Below, piece by piece: positions 51,558 through 62,353 of a stretch of 64,000 nt of DNA. Location: positions 56,980 to 120,979 of the forward strand of contig NZ_JAHBYD010000014.1 in NCBI RefSeq assembly GCF_019636135.1. Reading direction: 5' to 3'. Source of the DNA: Phenylobacterium sp. (GTDB lineage: Bacteria > Pseudomonadota > Alphaproteobacteria > Caulobacterales > Caulobacteraceae). Position numbers and translations under genes: made by a program. Each line of letters begins with the position of its first letter. The first letter of the stretch is position 1. The notes below the pieces were generated by a model, which had not been told where the DNA came from, made no database searches, and saw only the letters and a program-made list of their open reading frames with translations.

Positions 51558-51593
51558 CTCCGCTCATCCCGGCGAATGCCGGGATGAGCGGAG
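51558..51593 (-). terminator. Hairpin downstream of the PAP2 phosphatase
   Basis: A 16-bp perfect stem CTCCGCTCATCCCGGC with a 4-base loop and the reverse arm, 15 bases past the phosphatase stop. On the minus strand it is followed by TTGATTT, a weak T-tract, so it is a plausible terminator; it also resembles a minimal version of the local repeats. Confidence 0.5.
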
Positions 51594-51607
51594 GTCTGGG
51601 GCTGCCC

Positions 51608-52429
51608 CTAGCCGTCCGCCAGCGCCCCGGCCTCGGCGGCGCAGTCGCGCGTCGGCCGCTTGCCCTCCGCCCGGGCCGCGGCGATCTCCGTGCGCACGGC
51701 CGCCAGGTCGGACTCGAACTCGGGCACGGTGTGCAGCTTCGCCACCGTCGCCGCAGCGATCACCCGTCCCTCCTCGGTGTCGCTCAGCCAGTGGACGTTG
51801 CAGACCACGCGGCTCTGCCCGAAGGCCCGCCCGCGCGCCAGGATGGGGTCGATCCGGTCGGGCACGGCCTCGGCCAGGATCAGGGCCCAGCCCCAGCCGA
51901 TCGCGCTGTGGCCCGACGGGTACGAGCCGTCCTTCCTCAGCAGCGCCTCGTAGGCCGGCGAACAGATGGTCGTCACCGATGTCGTCATGAACGGCCGCTG
52001 CCGCTGGTACTTCGTCTTGGTCGGATAGGGCGAGAGCCCCACGTCGATCAGGGTCTTGCGCATCATCGCGTAGAGCTTCGGCGTCGTGGCGGGGCTGATG
52101 TCCACGTCGGCGGCGCACGAGAACGCCCGCACCGACTCGGGCGTCACCAGGTCCGCGTCCAGCGTGGCGACGTCCCAGCGCGGCCCGCTCTGCTGCGCCT
52201 GCGCCGCCCTGGCCGCCGCATCGTCCCTGGCCTGCGCCGCCGAGTCCGGCGCGGGCGGCGGCGGAATCATCGCCAGGCTGTTCGGCGCCGCGCCCCTGGG
52301 CAGGTATCCGCCAGGCGGGAGCGCCGTGGCGGGCGCCGGCGCGGGCGCGGGCTGTTGTTGCTGCGCCGTCGACGCCAACGCCATCGACGCCGCCACGACC
52401 GCCACACCTGCCGCCAACCGAATCCGCAT
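51608..52429 (-). CDS. Class A acid phosphatase (PAP2 superfamily), exported
   Basis: 273 residues from ATG at 52429. The signal peptide ends near ALASTAQQ and is followed by a Pro/Gln/Ala-rich linker of about 40 residues. Three phosphatase motifs are present: KTKYQRQRP (KxxxxxxRP), YPSGHSAIGWG (PSGH) and SRVVCNVHWLSD (SRxxxxxHxxxD), matching non-specific class A acid phosphatases of the periplasm. It releases phosphate from organic monoesters. It is divergent from purL. Confidence 0.94.
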   Translation of the reverse strand: MRIRLAAGVAVVAASMALASTAQQQQPAPAPAPATALPPGGYLPRGAAPNSLAMIPPPPAPDSAAQARDDAAARAAQAQQSGPRWDVATLDADLVTPESVRAFSCAADVDISPATTPKLYAMMRKTLIDVGLSPYPTKTKYQRQRPFMTTSVTTICSPAYEALLRKDGSYPSGHSAIGWGWALILAEAVPDRIDPILARGRAFGQSRVVCNVHWLSDTEEGRVIAAATVAKLHTVPEFESDLAAVRTEIAAARAEGKRPTRDCAAEAGALADG

Positions 52430-52539
52430 ACCTGCCTCCTGAGCCGTCCGCGGTCCGGGATAGCCGAAAATCCCGGGCGCGCCCAACTTCCTCCGCGCCG
52501 CCTATCGCGCCTGGGAGAGTCCCGCTATAGCCCGCGCGC

Positions 52540-54735
<2,196 letters not shown>

Positions 54736-54740
54736 GCGCG

Positions 54741-54983
54741 ATGCCCGTTGTTTTCCGCTACAATGGGGTTCGCTACTTCTTCTATTCGAACGAAGGGAAC
54801 CCGCGGGAACCGGTTCATATTCACGCGCAACTCGGCGACGCCGAAGCCAAGTTCTGGCTTCGCCCGGACGTGACGGTGGCCGACAGCTATGGATTCGATC
54901 GGCGCACCCTGGGAGAGCTTATCGGCGTCGTCCTGCAGAACCGGGACCTGATCGAGAGACGTTGGCATGAGTACTTCGGCTAA
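54741..54983 (+). CDS. DUF4160 domain protein
   Basis: 80 residues. The DUF4160 signature is plain: RYNGVRYFFYSNEGNPREPVHIHA, followed by AEAKFWLRPDVTVADSYGF and RTLGELIGVVLQNRDLIERRWHEYF. DUF4160 proteins usually precede a DUF2442 protein, as here, and the pair is suspected to be a toxin-antitoxin-like module. Base composition is clearly lower in GC than in the flanking purL, suggesting recent acquisition. Its stop lies 17 bases inside the next gene. Confidence 0.92.
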   Translation: MPVVFRYNGVRYFFYSNEGNPREPVHIHAQLGDAEAKFWLRPDVTVADSYGFDRRTLGELIGVVLQNRDLIERRWHEYFG

Positions 54984-55218
54984 GGCCTTCCATTTCGATG
55001 ACAACACCCTGTGGGTCGATCTACAGGACGGTCGCACCGTGGGTGTTCCGCTCGCTTGGTTCCCGCGTCTGCTGAACGCCACCCCCGAGCAGCGTAGCGC
55101 CGGCCGGCTCAGCGCAACCGGCAAGGGCCTGCACTGGGAGGCGCTCGACGAAGACATCTCCGTCGAGGGCATCCTCGCGGGCCGCGGAGACATGTCGCGC
55201 CATCCGGCCGCCGCGTGA
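54967..55218 (+). CDS. DUF2442 domain protein
   Basis: 83 residues. DUF2442 signature: FDDNTLWVDLQDGRTVGVPLAWFPRLLNATPEQR, then LSATGKGLHWEALDEDISVEGILAG. Members have a beta-rich N-terminus and an acidic C-terminus and pair with DUF4160. It overlaps DUF4160 by 17 bases and is followed, with a GTGA overlap, by the DSD1-family enzyme. Which partner is toxic, if either, is not known from the sequence. Confidence 0.92.
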   Translation: MSTSAKAFHFDDNTLWVDLQDGRTVGVPLAWFPRLLNATPEQRSAGRLSATGKGLHWEALDEDISVEGILAGRGDMSRHPAAA

Positions 55219-56384
55219 CGGCCGAGGCCGTCGCAGAGCGCCTCGGGCCCCTCGCAGCGCGTCCGCACATCGCCGCGGCCCTCGCAGCGCTGGGCCGGCC
55301 GGGGTCGGCCCTCACGATCCCGACGCCCGCCGCCGTGATCGACCTCGACGCGTTCGACCGCAACGTCGCCCGAATGGCCGGCCGCGCCGCCCAGGCCGGC
55401 CTCGCGCTCCGCCCGCACGCCAAGTCGCACAAGTGCGCCGCCCTCGTCCGCCGCCAGCTCGACGCCGGCGCGGTGGGCGTCTGCTGCGCCAAGCTGGCCG
55501 AGGCCGAGGCCCTGGCCGCCCAGGGGATCGGCGCGATCCTGGTCACCTCGCCCATCGCCGGCGCCGCCAGCGCCGCCCGCGCCGCGCGCCTGGCCGCCGA
55601 CCTTCCGGACTTCCGCATCGTCGTCGACCATCCCGACGGCGCCGCCGAGCTCGCCGCGGCCGCCGCCACGCCGGTCCAGGTCCTGATCGACGTCGACGTC
55701 GGCATGGGCCGCACCGGCGTCCACGACGCCGCCCAGGCCGCCGAGGTCGCCCGCGCCGTCCTCGCCCGGCCGAACCTGCGCCTGCTCGGCGTCCAGGGCT
55801 ACGGCGGCGCCTGGCAGCACATGGAGGGCGCGAACGCCCGCGCCGAGGCGGTCGCGCAAGGGATGGCCAGGCTCGACGCCGCCATCGCCGCCGTGCGCGA
55901 GGCCGGCGGCGAGGTCGACGTCGTCACCGGCGGCGGCACCGGCACCTTCACCGCCGACGCGGCCCAGGGCGTGCTCAACGAGATCCAGCCCGGCTCCTAC
56001 GCCTTCATGGACAGGGAGTACCGCGACGCCCTGAAGGCCGACCCCGACGGCGCCTACGAGCAGGCGGCGGCCATCGTCTCCACCGTCATCACGGCCAACC
56101 ACCCCAGGTGGGTGACCCTGGACGCGGGCCTCAAGGCCTTCTCGACCGAAGGCCCGATGCCCGCGCCGCTCACCCCGAAGTTCGCCCGTTGCGCCTACCG
56201 CTTCTTCGGCGACGAACAGGGCCTGCTCATGCGCCCCGACGCCCCCGTCGCCCGCGGCGAGCGCGTGGCCTTCGCCCCCGGCCACATCGACCCCACCCTC
56301 GACCGCTACGACGTCTTCCACCTGGTCCAGGGCGACGTCCTCGTCGACATCGTCCGCGTCGACGCCCGCGGCGCGTCGCAGTAG
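55215..56384 (+). CDS. DSD1-family PLP-dependent enzyme (D-threonine aldolase / D-serine dehydratase-like)
   Basis: 389 residues from GTG at 55215, overlapping the DUF2442 stop. The alanine-racemase-like fold III barrel begins IPTPAAVIDLDAFDRNVARMA, with the PLP lysine in LRPHAKSHKCA (near residue 70). VLIDVDVGMGRTGV and VVTGGGTGTF are PLP-phosphate contacts. The C-terminal metal-binding region FAPGHIDPTLDRYDVFHLV has the histidines expected for the Mn/Zn-dependent D-threonine aldolase/DSD1 group. Likely substrates are beta-hydroxy D-amino acids. Confidence 0.92.
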   Translation: MTAEAVAERLGPLAARPHIAAALAALGRPGSALTIPTPAAVIDLDAFDRNVARMAGRAAQAGLALRPHAKSHKCAALVRRQLDAGAVGVCCAKLAEAEALAAQGIGAILVTSPIAGAASAARAARLAADLPDFRIVVDHPDGAAELAAAAATPVQVLIDVDVGMGRTGVHDAAQAAEVARAVLARPNLRLLGVQGYGGAWQHMEGANARAEAVAQGMARLDAAIAAVREAGGEVDVVTGGGTGTFTADAAQGVLNEIQPGSYAFMDREYRDALKADPDGAYEQAAAIVSTVITANHPRWVTLDAGLKAFSTEGPMPAPLTPKFARCAYRFFGDEQGLLMRPDAPVARGERVAFAPGHIDPTLDRYDVFHLVQGDVLVDIVRVDARGASQ

Positions 56385-56441
56385 CCAACGCGGCGCTTCG
56401 TCGGCATAGTCCGCGCTTCAACCGGTCCCCGGGAGGCCCAG

Positions 56442-56534
56442 ATGCAATCGTCCATGTCCGAAACGAAAGGAGACCCCATCCACATTCAGGACATGACATC
56501 GCATGCTTGCCCGATCCGGGAGGCCCGCACCTAG
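56442..56534 (+). CDS. Possible small ORF ahead of the ABC exporter
   Basis: 30 codons (starting MQSSMSETKGDPIHIQDM) with a good GGGAGG ribosome-binding site 6-11 bases upstream and lower GC than its surroundings. It overlaps the start of the ABC transporter gene in another frame. It could be a leader peptide coupling translation, a relic, or chance. No homologue is recognised. Confidence 0.25.
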   Translation: MQSSMSETKGDPIHIQDMTSHACPIREART

Positions 56535-58293
56535 CGCCTCTCAAACCACAGCGCGCGCCGCACGGGGGCGTTTCCGCGCCTTCCTCGCTGCCTACAAGCC
56601 CCACCTGCCGCTGCTCGCGGCCGACGTCGCCTGCGCGCTGACCGTCGCGAGCTCCGCGCTCGCCGTGCCGCTCTGCGCGCGCTGGGTCACCGGCCGCCTC
56701 GGCTCGCCCCAGGGCCTCGCGCCCGCCGACCTCTGGGCCGTCGGCGGCGTCATGCTGGCCCTCCTCGCCGCCCAGGTGCTGTCGACGCTGTTCGTGGACT
56801 ACCAGGGCCACATGATGGGCGCGAAGATGGAGGGGGCGCTGCGGCGCGGCCTCTTCGCGCACTGCCAGACGCTCGGCTTCCGCTTCTACGACCGCGAGCG
56901 CGTCGGCCAGCTCATGAGCCGCATCACCAACGACCTCTACATGCTGGGCGAGCTCTACCACCACGGCCCCGAGGACCTCGCCATCGCCGCCCTGAAGTTC
57001 GCCGGCGCCATCGCCATCCTCCTCTACGTCGACGTTCCGCTCACGCTGCTGATCCTGGCCGTCACCCCGCTCGCGATCCTCTACGCGCTGCACTTCAACC
57101 ACCGCATGGGCGCGGCGCTGAAGCGCTCCCGCGCCCGCATCGCCGAGATTAACGAGCGGGTGGAGGATTCGCTCGCCGGCATCCGCGTCGTGAAGGCGTT
57201 CGTGAACGAGGACCTCGAGGCCCGCCGCTTCGCCGCCGCCAACGACGCCTTCCTGGAGAGCCGCCGCGAGGGCTACCGCAGCGAGGCCTGGTTCTCGGTC
57301 GGGACCGTCGCCTTCGGCCAGCTCCTGACCGGCGGCGTCATCGTGGCCGGCGCCGTGCGCGTGCTGCAGGGCGGCCTCTCGGTCGGCGACCTGATCACCT
57401 TCCTGCTCTGCGTGGCGGTGCTGGTCGACCCGGTCCAGCGCCTCGCCAACTTCGCCCGCCTCTGGCAGCTCGGCTGGACCGGCTTCGAGCGGATGATGGA
57501 GGTGCTGGAGACCGAGCCCGACATCGCCGACCGTCCGGGCGCCCGCGCGCTCCCCCGCGCGGCCGGCGCCATCGCCTTCGACCGCGTCGGCTTCCGCTAC
57601 GACAAGGCCGGCCCGCCCGTGCTCCGCGACCTCAGCCTCGACATCCGCCCCGGCGAGTTCGTGGCCCTGGTCGGCGCCTCGGGCGTGGGCAAGAGCACGC
57701 TGTGCGCCCTCGTCCCGCGCTTCTACGACGTTGCCGAGGGCGCGGTGCGCATCGACGGCGTCGACGTGCGCGACGCCACCCTGGCCAGCCTGCGCAAGAA
57801 CGTCGGCGTGGTGCAGCAGGACGTCTACCTCTTCGCCGGCACGGTGGCCGAGAACCTGCGCTACGGCCGCCCCGGCGCCGCCGACGCCGAGGTGGTGGAG
57901 GCCGCCCGCGCCGCCAATGCCCACGACTTCATCACGGCCCTGCCGGCTGGCTACGACACCGACGTCGGCCCGCGCGGCGTGACGCTCTCCGGCGGCCAGA
58001 AGCAGCGCCTCACCATCGCCCGCGCCTTCCTGAAGGACCCGCCGATCCTGATCTTCGACGAGGCCACCAGCGCGCTGGACAACGAGAGCGAGCGGGCGGT
58101 GCAGCAGGCCCTGCTCCGCCTCGCCGGCGGCCGCACCACGCTCGTCATCGCCCACCGCCTCTCCACCGTGCGCCACGCCGACCGCATCCTGGTGCTGGGC
58201 GACGGCGGCATCGTCGAGGAAGGGACCCACGACCGGCTCATCGCCGCCGGCGGCGCCTACGCCCGCCTCCACCGCGTGCAGGCCCGTCTCTGA
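56503..58293 (+). CDS. ABC transporter, fused permease and ATP-binding domains (exporter type)
   Basis: 596 residues from ATG at 56503; the true start may be a little further in, as the first 20 residues are Ala/Arg-rich. Six membrane segments lie within residues about 30-310 (LLAADVACALTVASSALAVPL, LKFAGAIAILLYVDVPLTLLI). The ATPase has Walker A GASGVGKST, Q-loop VVQQDVYLFAGTV, signature LSGGQKQR, Walker B ILIFDEATSALD and H-loop IAHRLSTV. It forms a homodimeric or half-transporter exporter for lipids, drugs or peptides. No partner gene is adjacent. Confidence 0.93.
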   Translation: MLARSGRPAPSASQTTARAARGRFRAFLAAYKPHLPLLAADVACALTVASSALAVPLCARWVTGRLGSPQGLAPADLWAVGGVMLALLAAQVLSTLFVDYQGHMMGAKMEGALRRGLFAHCQTLGFRFYDRERVGQLMSRITNDLYMLGELYHHGPEDLAIAALKFAGAIAILLYVDVPLTLLILAVTPLAILYALHFNHRMGAALKRSRARIAEINERVEDSLAGIRVVKAFVNEDLEARRFAAANDAFLESRREGYRSEAWFSVGTVAFGQLLTGGVIVAGAVRVLQGGLSVGDLITFLLCVAVLVDPVQRLANFARLWQLGWTGFERMMEVLETEPDIADRPGARALPRAAGAIAFDRVGFRYDKAGPPVLRDLSLDIRPGEFVALVGASGVGKSTLCALVPRFYDVAEGAVRIDGVDVRDATLASLRKNVGVVQQDVYLFAGTVAENLRYGRPGAADAEVVEAARAANAHDFITALPAGYDTDVGPRGVTLSGGQKQRLTIARAFLKDPPILIFDEATSALDNESERAVQQALLRLAGGRTTLVIAHRLSTVRHADRILVLGDGGIVEEGTHDRLIAAGGAYARLHRVQARL

Positions 58294-58305
58294 CTCATCC
58301 AAGCT

Positions 58306-58431
58306 CGTCATCCCCCGGCTTGTCCGGGGGACCCATTGGGCTGTGAGCTCGAAGGGGAGCCTCACGGTCGCCGCCGCGCGCTCCTTCACCTCACAGCCCA
58401 ATGGGTGGCCCGGACGAGCCGGGCCATGACG
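58306..58431. repeat. Palindromic intergenic repeat, family B
   Basis: Left end CGTCATCCCCCGGCTTGTCC; right end, opposite strand, CGTCATGGCCCGGCTCGTCC; inverted CCCATTGGGCTGTGAG inside; interior core GGTCGCCGCCGCGCG. CCCCC-type end left. It lies between two same-strand genes. Confidence 0.9.
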
Positions 58432-58506
58432 ATCATGGGGGGACGGTAGGCTTCCAACCTCCGCAAGCGCGGCTATCATCGCGCCGAACGCACTCGGGGG
58501 AGCTCC

Positions 58507-59046
58507 ATGCGGCGTATCGGTCTTGCGGTCCTGGCGGCGGCCGTCATCGGCGCGGCCGCGCCCGCCGTCGCGCAGAACTCGGAAACCGAGATGTTCGAGG
58601 CCGGCGCCAACGCCATGGCCGGCGCGCAGCGGGAGGTCACCCAGCGCAACATCGACGTGGCGACCAGGGCGCTGCGCGAGCAGGACTACGCCAAGGCCCG
58701 CAGGTACGCCCAGCCGGTCACCCGCGCCGATCCCAAACGCGTCGAGTCGTGGCTGCTGCTCGGCGCCGCTCAGCAGGGCCTGAAGGACTGGTCCGGCGCG
58801 CGGAAGACCTACACCACCGCCGTCCGCCTCGCCCGCGACAACCCCGAGGCCCGGGCCGGGCTGGGCGTCGCCTACGCCCGCACCAACGATCCCAAGGCCG
58901 CGACACAGCTCGCCTGGGTCGCCGCCAAGGTCCAGGATTGCGGCGGCTGCTGGCGCGCCGGCCAGCTCGCGAAGTTCCAGGCCGACATCGAGACCGCCAT
59001 CGCCGAGCAGGCGAAACCCGCCCCCGAACCCAAGAGCGCGCATTGA
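58507..59046 (+). CDS. Exported TPR-like protein
   Basis: 179 residues. The signal peptide is residues 1-22 (MRRIGLAVLAAAVIGAAAPAVA, ending VAQ). It is followed by TPR-like helix pairs: IDVATRALREQDYAKARRYAQPV, ESWLLLGAAQQGLKDWSGARKTY and EARAGLGVAYARTNDPKAA. The C-terminus has the two-cysteine motif DCGGCW. It likely acts as a periplasmic scaffold; no partner is evident. The DUF1254 gene follows 32 bases later on the same strand. Confidence 0.87.
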   Translation: MRRIGLAVLAAAVIGAAAPAVAQNSETEMFEAGANAMAGAQREVTQRNIDVATRALREQDYAKARRYAQPVTRADPKRVESWLLLGAAQQGLKDWSGARKTYTTAVRLARDNPEARAGLGVAYARTNDPKAATQLAWVAAKVQDCGGCWRAGQLAKFQADIETAIAEQAKPAPEPKSAH

Positions 59047-59078
59047 CGCGGGGCGTCCGACGCGCTGAGACGCAGACC

Positions 59079-60329
59079 ATGTCATCGCTCGCAGATCTCG
59101 AACAGGCCGCCCAGCTCGCCTGGACCTTCACCCTGCCCCTCGTCGAGGTGGCGTCGCCGCGCACCGCCGCCTTCGCCGGCGGCGGGCCGATGAACGCCTT
59201 CGCCCACGGCCGCGACCTGGTCGACCACACGGCGCGCGAGATCACCACGCCGAACAACGACACCCTCTACTCCTCGGCCCACGTCGACCTGTCGCAGGGC
59301 CCGGTCACCCTCACCATCCCGCCCACCGGCGAACGCTACTTCTCGCTGGCCCTGATGGACGCCTACACCAACAACTTCCTGATCCTGGGCACGCGCACCA
59401 CCGGCGGCGACGGCGGCCGCTATGTCCTCGTCGGCCCTGGGGAGGCGCGGGTCGGGCCCGAGGTCATCCGCGCGCCCACCGACCGCGTCTGGGCGCTGGC
59501 CCGCATCCTGGTCGACGGCGAACACGATCTGCCGGGCGCCCGCGCCGTGCAGGACGGCCTCGCCATGCAGGGTCCCGCCGTCGGCGACCCGCCGCCGTGG
59601 GTCGGCCGCGACGCGCCCTGGCCGGAATACTTCGCCGCCGCGGCCGGCCTGATGGCCGCCAATCCGCCGCCGCGCACCGACGGCGTGATCCTGGGCAGGA
59701 TGGCCCCGCTGGGCCTCGCCGATTTCGACCCCGCCCGCTTCTCGCCCGAGGAGCGCGACGCCATCGCCCGCGGCGTCGTCCGCGCCCAGGCCCTGAGCCT
59801 GCGCAGCGGCCTGCGCCGCGGCAGCTTCATCGAGGGCTGGACCTATCCCTACGCCCGCCTCGGCGACTTCGGGCAGGAGTACGACTATCGCGCCTCGGTC
59901 GCGATCGGTGGCCTGGCCGCCCTGCCGCCCGAAGAGGCGATGTACATGCGCGCCAAGGGCGACCTGCCCCGCGCGCTGTTCGACCCTGCCGCGCAGTGGC
60001 GGCTGCACTTCCCGGCCGAGCGCCTGCTGCCGGTCAACTCGTTCTGGTCGCTGACGCTCTACGAGGCCACCGACGACGGGCAGTTCTTCTTCGCCGACAA
60101 CCCGCTGAACCGCTACGCCATCGGCGACCGCACGCCGGGCCTCGCCTACAATCCCGACGGCTCGCTCGACATCTGGATCGGCCGCCAAAACCCCGGCGAC
60201 GACCGCCTCGGCAACTGGCTGCCGGCCCCGGACAAGCCGTTCGCGCTGTTCCTGCGCGCCTACCTGCCCAAGCCCGAACTGCTGCACGGCGGCTACCTGC
60301 TGCCGCCTGTCCAGCGCGTGGAAGCCTAG
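59079..60329 (+). CDS. DUF1254/DUF1214 domain protein
   Basis: 416 residues from ATG at 59079. The DUF1254 part has TPNNDTLYSSAHVDLSQGPV and YFSLALMDAYTNNFLILGTRTTG; the DUF1214 part has LPVNSFWSLTLYEATDDGQFFFADN, NRYAIGDRTPGL and DIWIGRQNPG. These soluble beta-rich proteins are widespread and of unknown function, and many are predicted as periplasmic or lipid-associated. No signal peptide is seen here, unlike many relatives. Gene neighbours give no clue. Confidence 0.9.
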   Translation: MSSLADLEQAAQLAWTFTLPLVEVASPRTAAFAGGGPMNAFAHGRDLVDHTAREITTPNNDTLYSSAHVDLSQGPVTLTIPPTGERYFSLALMDAYTNNFLILGTRTTGGDGGRYVLVGPGEARVGPEVIRAPTDRVWALARILVDGEHDLPGARAVQDGLAMQGPAVGDPPPWVGRDAPWPEYFAAAAGLMAANPPPRTDGVILGRMAPLGLADFDPARFSPEERDAIARGVVRAQALSLRSGLRRGSFIEGWTYPYARLGDFGQEYDYRASVAIGGLAALPPEEAMYMRAKGDLPRALFDPAAQWRLHFPAERLLPVNSFWSLTLYEATDDGQFFFADNPLNRYAIGDRTPGLAYNPDGSLDIWIGRQNPGDDRLGNWLPAPDKPFALFLRAYLPKPELLHGGYLLPPVQRVEA

Positions 60330-60377
60330 CGGAACCGCCCGCGTCTCACCGCCGCGCTGGAGGCGGTGCGGACGCCT

Positions 60378-61040
60378 CTACGCCGCCACCGTCCGCCGGC
60401 GCCGCAGGATCGCGCCCGCCGCGCCGAAGCCCAGGATCATCAGCGCCCAGGTCCCCGGCTCGGGAACGCCCGCGTTCGCGCCGAGGTCGAACAGCGTGTA
60501 CGAGATGCCGGCGTAGTTCAGGGTCACGTCTTCCGGCAGTTGGTCGATCGTGAAGCTGGCGTAGAACGAGTCGAAGGTGATCGACCCGTTGCCGGGCGGG
60601 AAGAACGCGATCGAGTGGGCGATCTGGCCCGCGGTGCCCGAGCTGCCGCTGCCCGAGACGACCACGTCGGCGCCGTTGTAGAAGACGAAGGTCCCGGAGG
60701 TCGTCACATCGCCGGCCGGAAAGCCGTCGAAATTGCCGAAATAGAGCAGGAACGTGGTCAGGTCCGCCGACGCGGGGATCGTGAACAGCTCGTCCAGGGT
60801 GACGGTCGCGTTGACCGTGTCGCCCTGCGCCAGCGTCAGCGGGCTGTCGTCGCTCACGCCGTCGAGCTCCAGCACCCACTGGTCGTAGTGGTTGGCGCCG
60901 ATGTCCTGGCTGGAATAGGAACCGCCGGCCACGACACCGTCGAGACTGATGCCGTAGGTGGCCGCCTGGGCGAGACCGCCCCACGCGGCGCAGACGGCGA
61001 ACGCCGCCACGGAAGCTGCTGTCAGACGCGTCACGATCAT
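60378..61040 (-). CDS. PEPxxWA-CTERM sorting-domain protein
   Basis: 220 residues. N-terminal signal peptide (residues 1-27, ending near LAQAA) and C-terminal sorting signal VPEPGTWALMILGFGAAGAI followed by RRRR. Between them is a Ser/Thr/Gly-rich, beta-type exported domain with few Lys. PEP-CTERM proteins are cleaved by exosortase and kept at the cell surface or released. No exosortase is in this window. It is convergent with the DUF1214 gene and divergent from the reductase. Confidence 0.92.
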   Translation of the reverse strand: MIVTRLTAASVAAFAVCAAWGGLAQAATYGISLDGVVAGGSYSSQDIGANHYDQWVLELDGVSDDSPLTLAQGDTVNATVTLDELFTIPASADLTTFLLYFGNFDGFPAGDVTTSGTFVFYNGADVVVSGSGSSGTAGQIAHSIAFFPPGNGSITFDSFYASFTIDQLPEDVTLNYAGISYTLFDLGANAGVPEPGTWALMILGFGAAGAILRRRRTVAA

Positions 61041-61203
61041 CGCACGAACCCCTGTGTGAGATCGGCACTATCCGGCGCCCCGCGCCCGGGCGGCAGCTCT
61101 CGAAAACGAGGGGTGTCTTCCCGCGACAGGGGAATCCCGCGCGATTTTCAGGGCTCCGCGCGCGCCGTCGGGCGCTAAGGTGCGCGCAAACGGGAGACAC
61201 GCC

Positions 61204-62259
61204 ATGAACCGCTACTGGACGCTGGCCAGGCGCCCGCCGCCGCCGTGGCCCGACGCGGACACGTTCGCGCTCGTCGAGGCGCCGATGCCGCAGCCCGGCC
61301 CCGGCCAGGCGCTGACGCGGACGATCTACGTCTCCCTCGACCCCTACCAGTGGGGCTACAAGCGCCGCGGCGTCGAACCCGAAGGCGCGCCCTGCCACGC
61401 CCGCACCGTCGCCCAGGTGGTCGAAAGCAACATCGACGGCCTCGCCCCCGGCGACTTCGTCTTCTGCACCAACGGCTGGTCCGAGTACGGGCTGATGGGC
61501 GAGGGCGTGGCGCGCCCCGGCTACATGGTCCCGCGCAAGCTCGACCCCGCGCAGGGCCGCCTTTCCCAGGCCGTCGGCGTGCTGGGCATGCTGGGCCTCA
61601 CCGCCTACGCCGGCATGATCCTGCAGGGCGACCCGAAGGCCGGCGAGACCGTCGTCGTCTCCGCGGCCTCGGGCGGGGTGGGCCAGATCGCCGGCCAGCT
61701 CGCCAAGCTGAAGGGCGCCCGCGTCGTCGGCATCGCCGGGCGCGAGGAGAAGTGCCGGTTCGTCACCGGGACGCTGGGCTTCGACGCCTGCGTCAGCCAC
61801 CTGTCGCCCACCTTCGCCGGGGACCTTGCGGCCGCCTGCCCGGCCGGCGTCGACGTCTACTTCGAGAACGTCGGCGGCCCGGTGTTCGAGGCCGTCCTGC
61901 CGCTCTTCAACCCCGGCTCGCGCATGACCATCTGCGGCCTCATCGCCCACTATGGCGACACCGCCGGCGATGCGGGCGCCGCCGAGCGTGCGGCCGCCGA
62001 AGCCCGCGGCGCGACCGTCACGAACCTCTTCGTCGGCGACTACGTCGAGGGCCACCACGACGCCTTCCTGGCCGACATGGTCCCCTGGGTCGCCGAGGGG
62101 AAGGTGAAGTACCTTGAGGACATCCGCGAAGGCCTGGGCGCCATCCCCGCCGCCTTCGCCGAGATGCTGAAGGGCGGCAACTTCGGCAAGATGCTGGTCC
62201 GCGTCAGCCCCGACCCGACGCTCCAGCGCTCGCGCCCGTCAGGGACGTCGAAGCGATGA
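61204..62259 (+). CDS. NADP-dependent oxidoreductase, medium-chain (CurA/PTGR-like)
   Basis: 351 residues. No zinc-binding cysteine pair is seen, as expected for the leukotriene/prostaglandin reductase-like group. Cofactor motif AASGGVGQIAGQLAKLKGARVVGIAG lies in mid-protein (core AASGGVGQIAGQLAK), followed by GVDVYFENVGGPVFEAV and FEMLKGGNFGKMLVRV-like EMLKGGNFGKMLVRV. It reduces alpha,beta-unsaturated ketones or aldehydes. A terminator-like palindrome follows before the convergent acyl-CoA dehydrogenase. Confidence 0.93.
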   Translation: MNRYWTLARRPPPPWPDADTFALVEAPMPQPGPGQALTRTIYVSLDPYQWGYKRRGVEPEGAPCHARTVAQVVESNIDGLAPGDFVFCTNGWSEYGLMGEGVARPGYMVPRKLDPAQGRLSQAVGVLGMLGLTAYAGMILQGDPKAGETVVVSAASGGVGQIAGQLAKLKGARVVGIAGREEKCRFVTGTLGFDACVSHLSPTFAGDLAAACPAGVDVYFENVGGPVFEAVLPLFNPGSRMTICGLIAHYGDTAGDAGAAERAAAEARGATVTNLFVGDYVEGHHDAFLADMVPWVAEGKVKYLEDIREGLGAIPAAFAEMLKGGNFGKMLVRVSPDPTLQRSRPSGTSKR

Positions 62260-62267
62260 ATAGACCT

Positions 62268-62306
62268 GGCCCTGGCCTCGGCGATCTCCGGCGCGCGGCC
62301 AGGGCC
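62268..62306. terminator. Hairpin between convergent genes
   Basis: GGCCCTGGCC and GGCCAGGGCC form a perfect 10-bp stem with a 19-base loop, between the reductase stop and the acyl-CoA dehydrogenase stop. There is no T-run on either side, so it may work with Rho or as a bidirectional pause site. Confidence 0.4.
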
Positions 62307-62353
62307 GGCGTTGCAAGACCTTGAAACAGACCGAAGCCCGGTGAAACGCCCGG

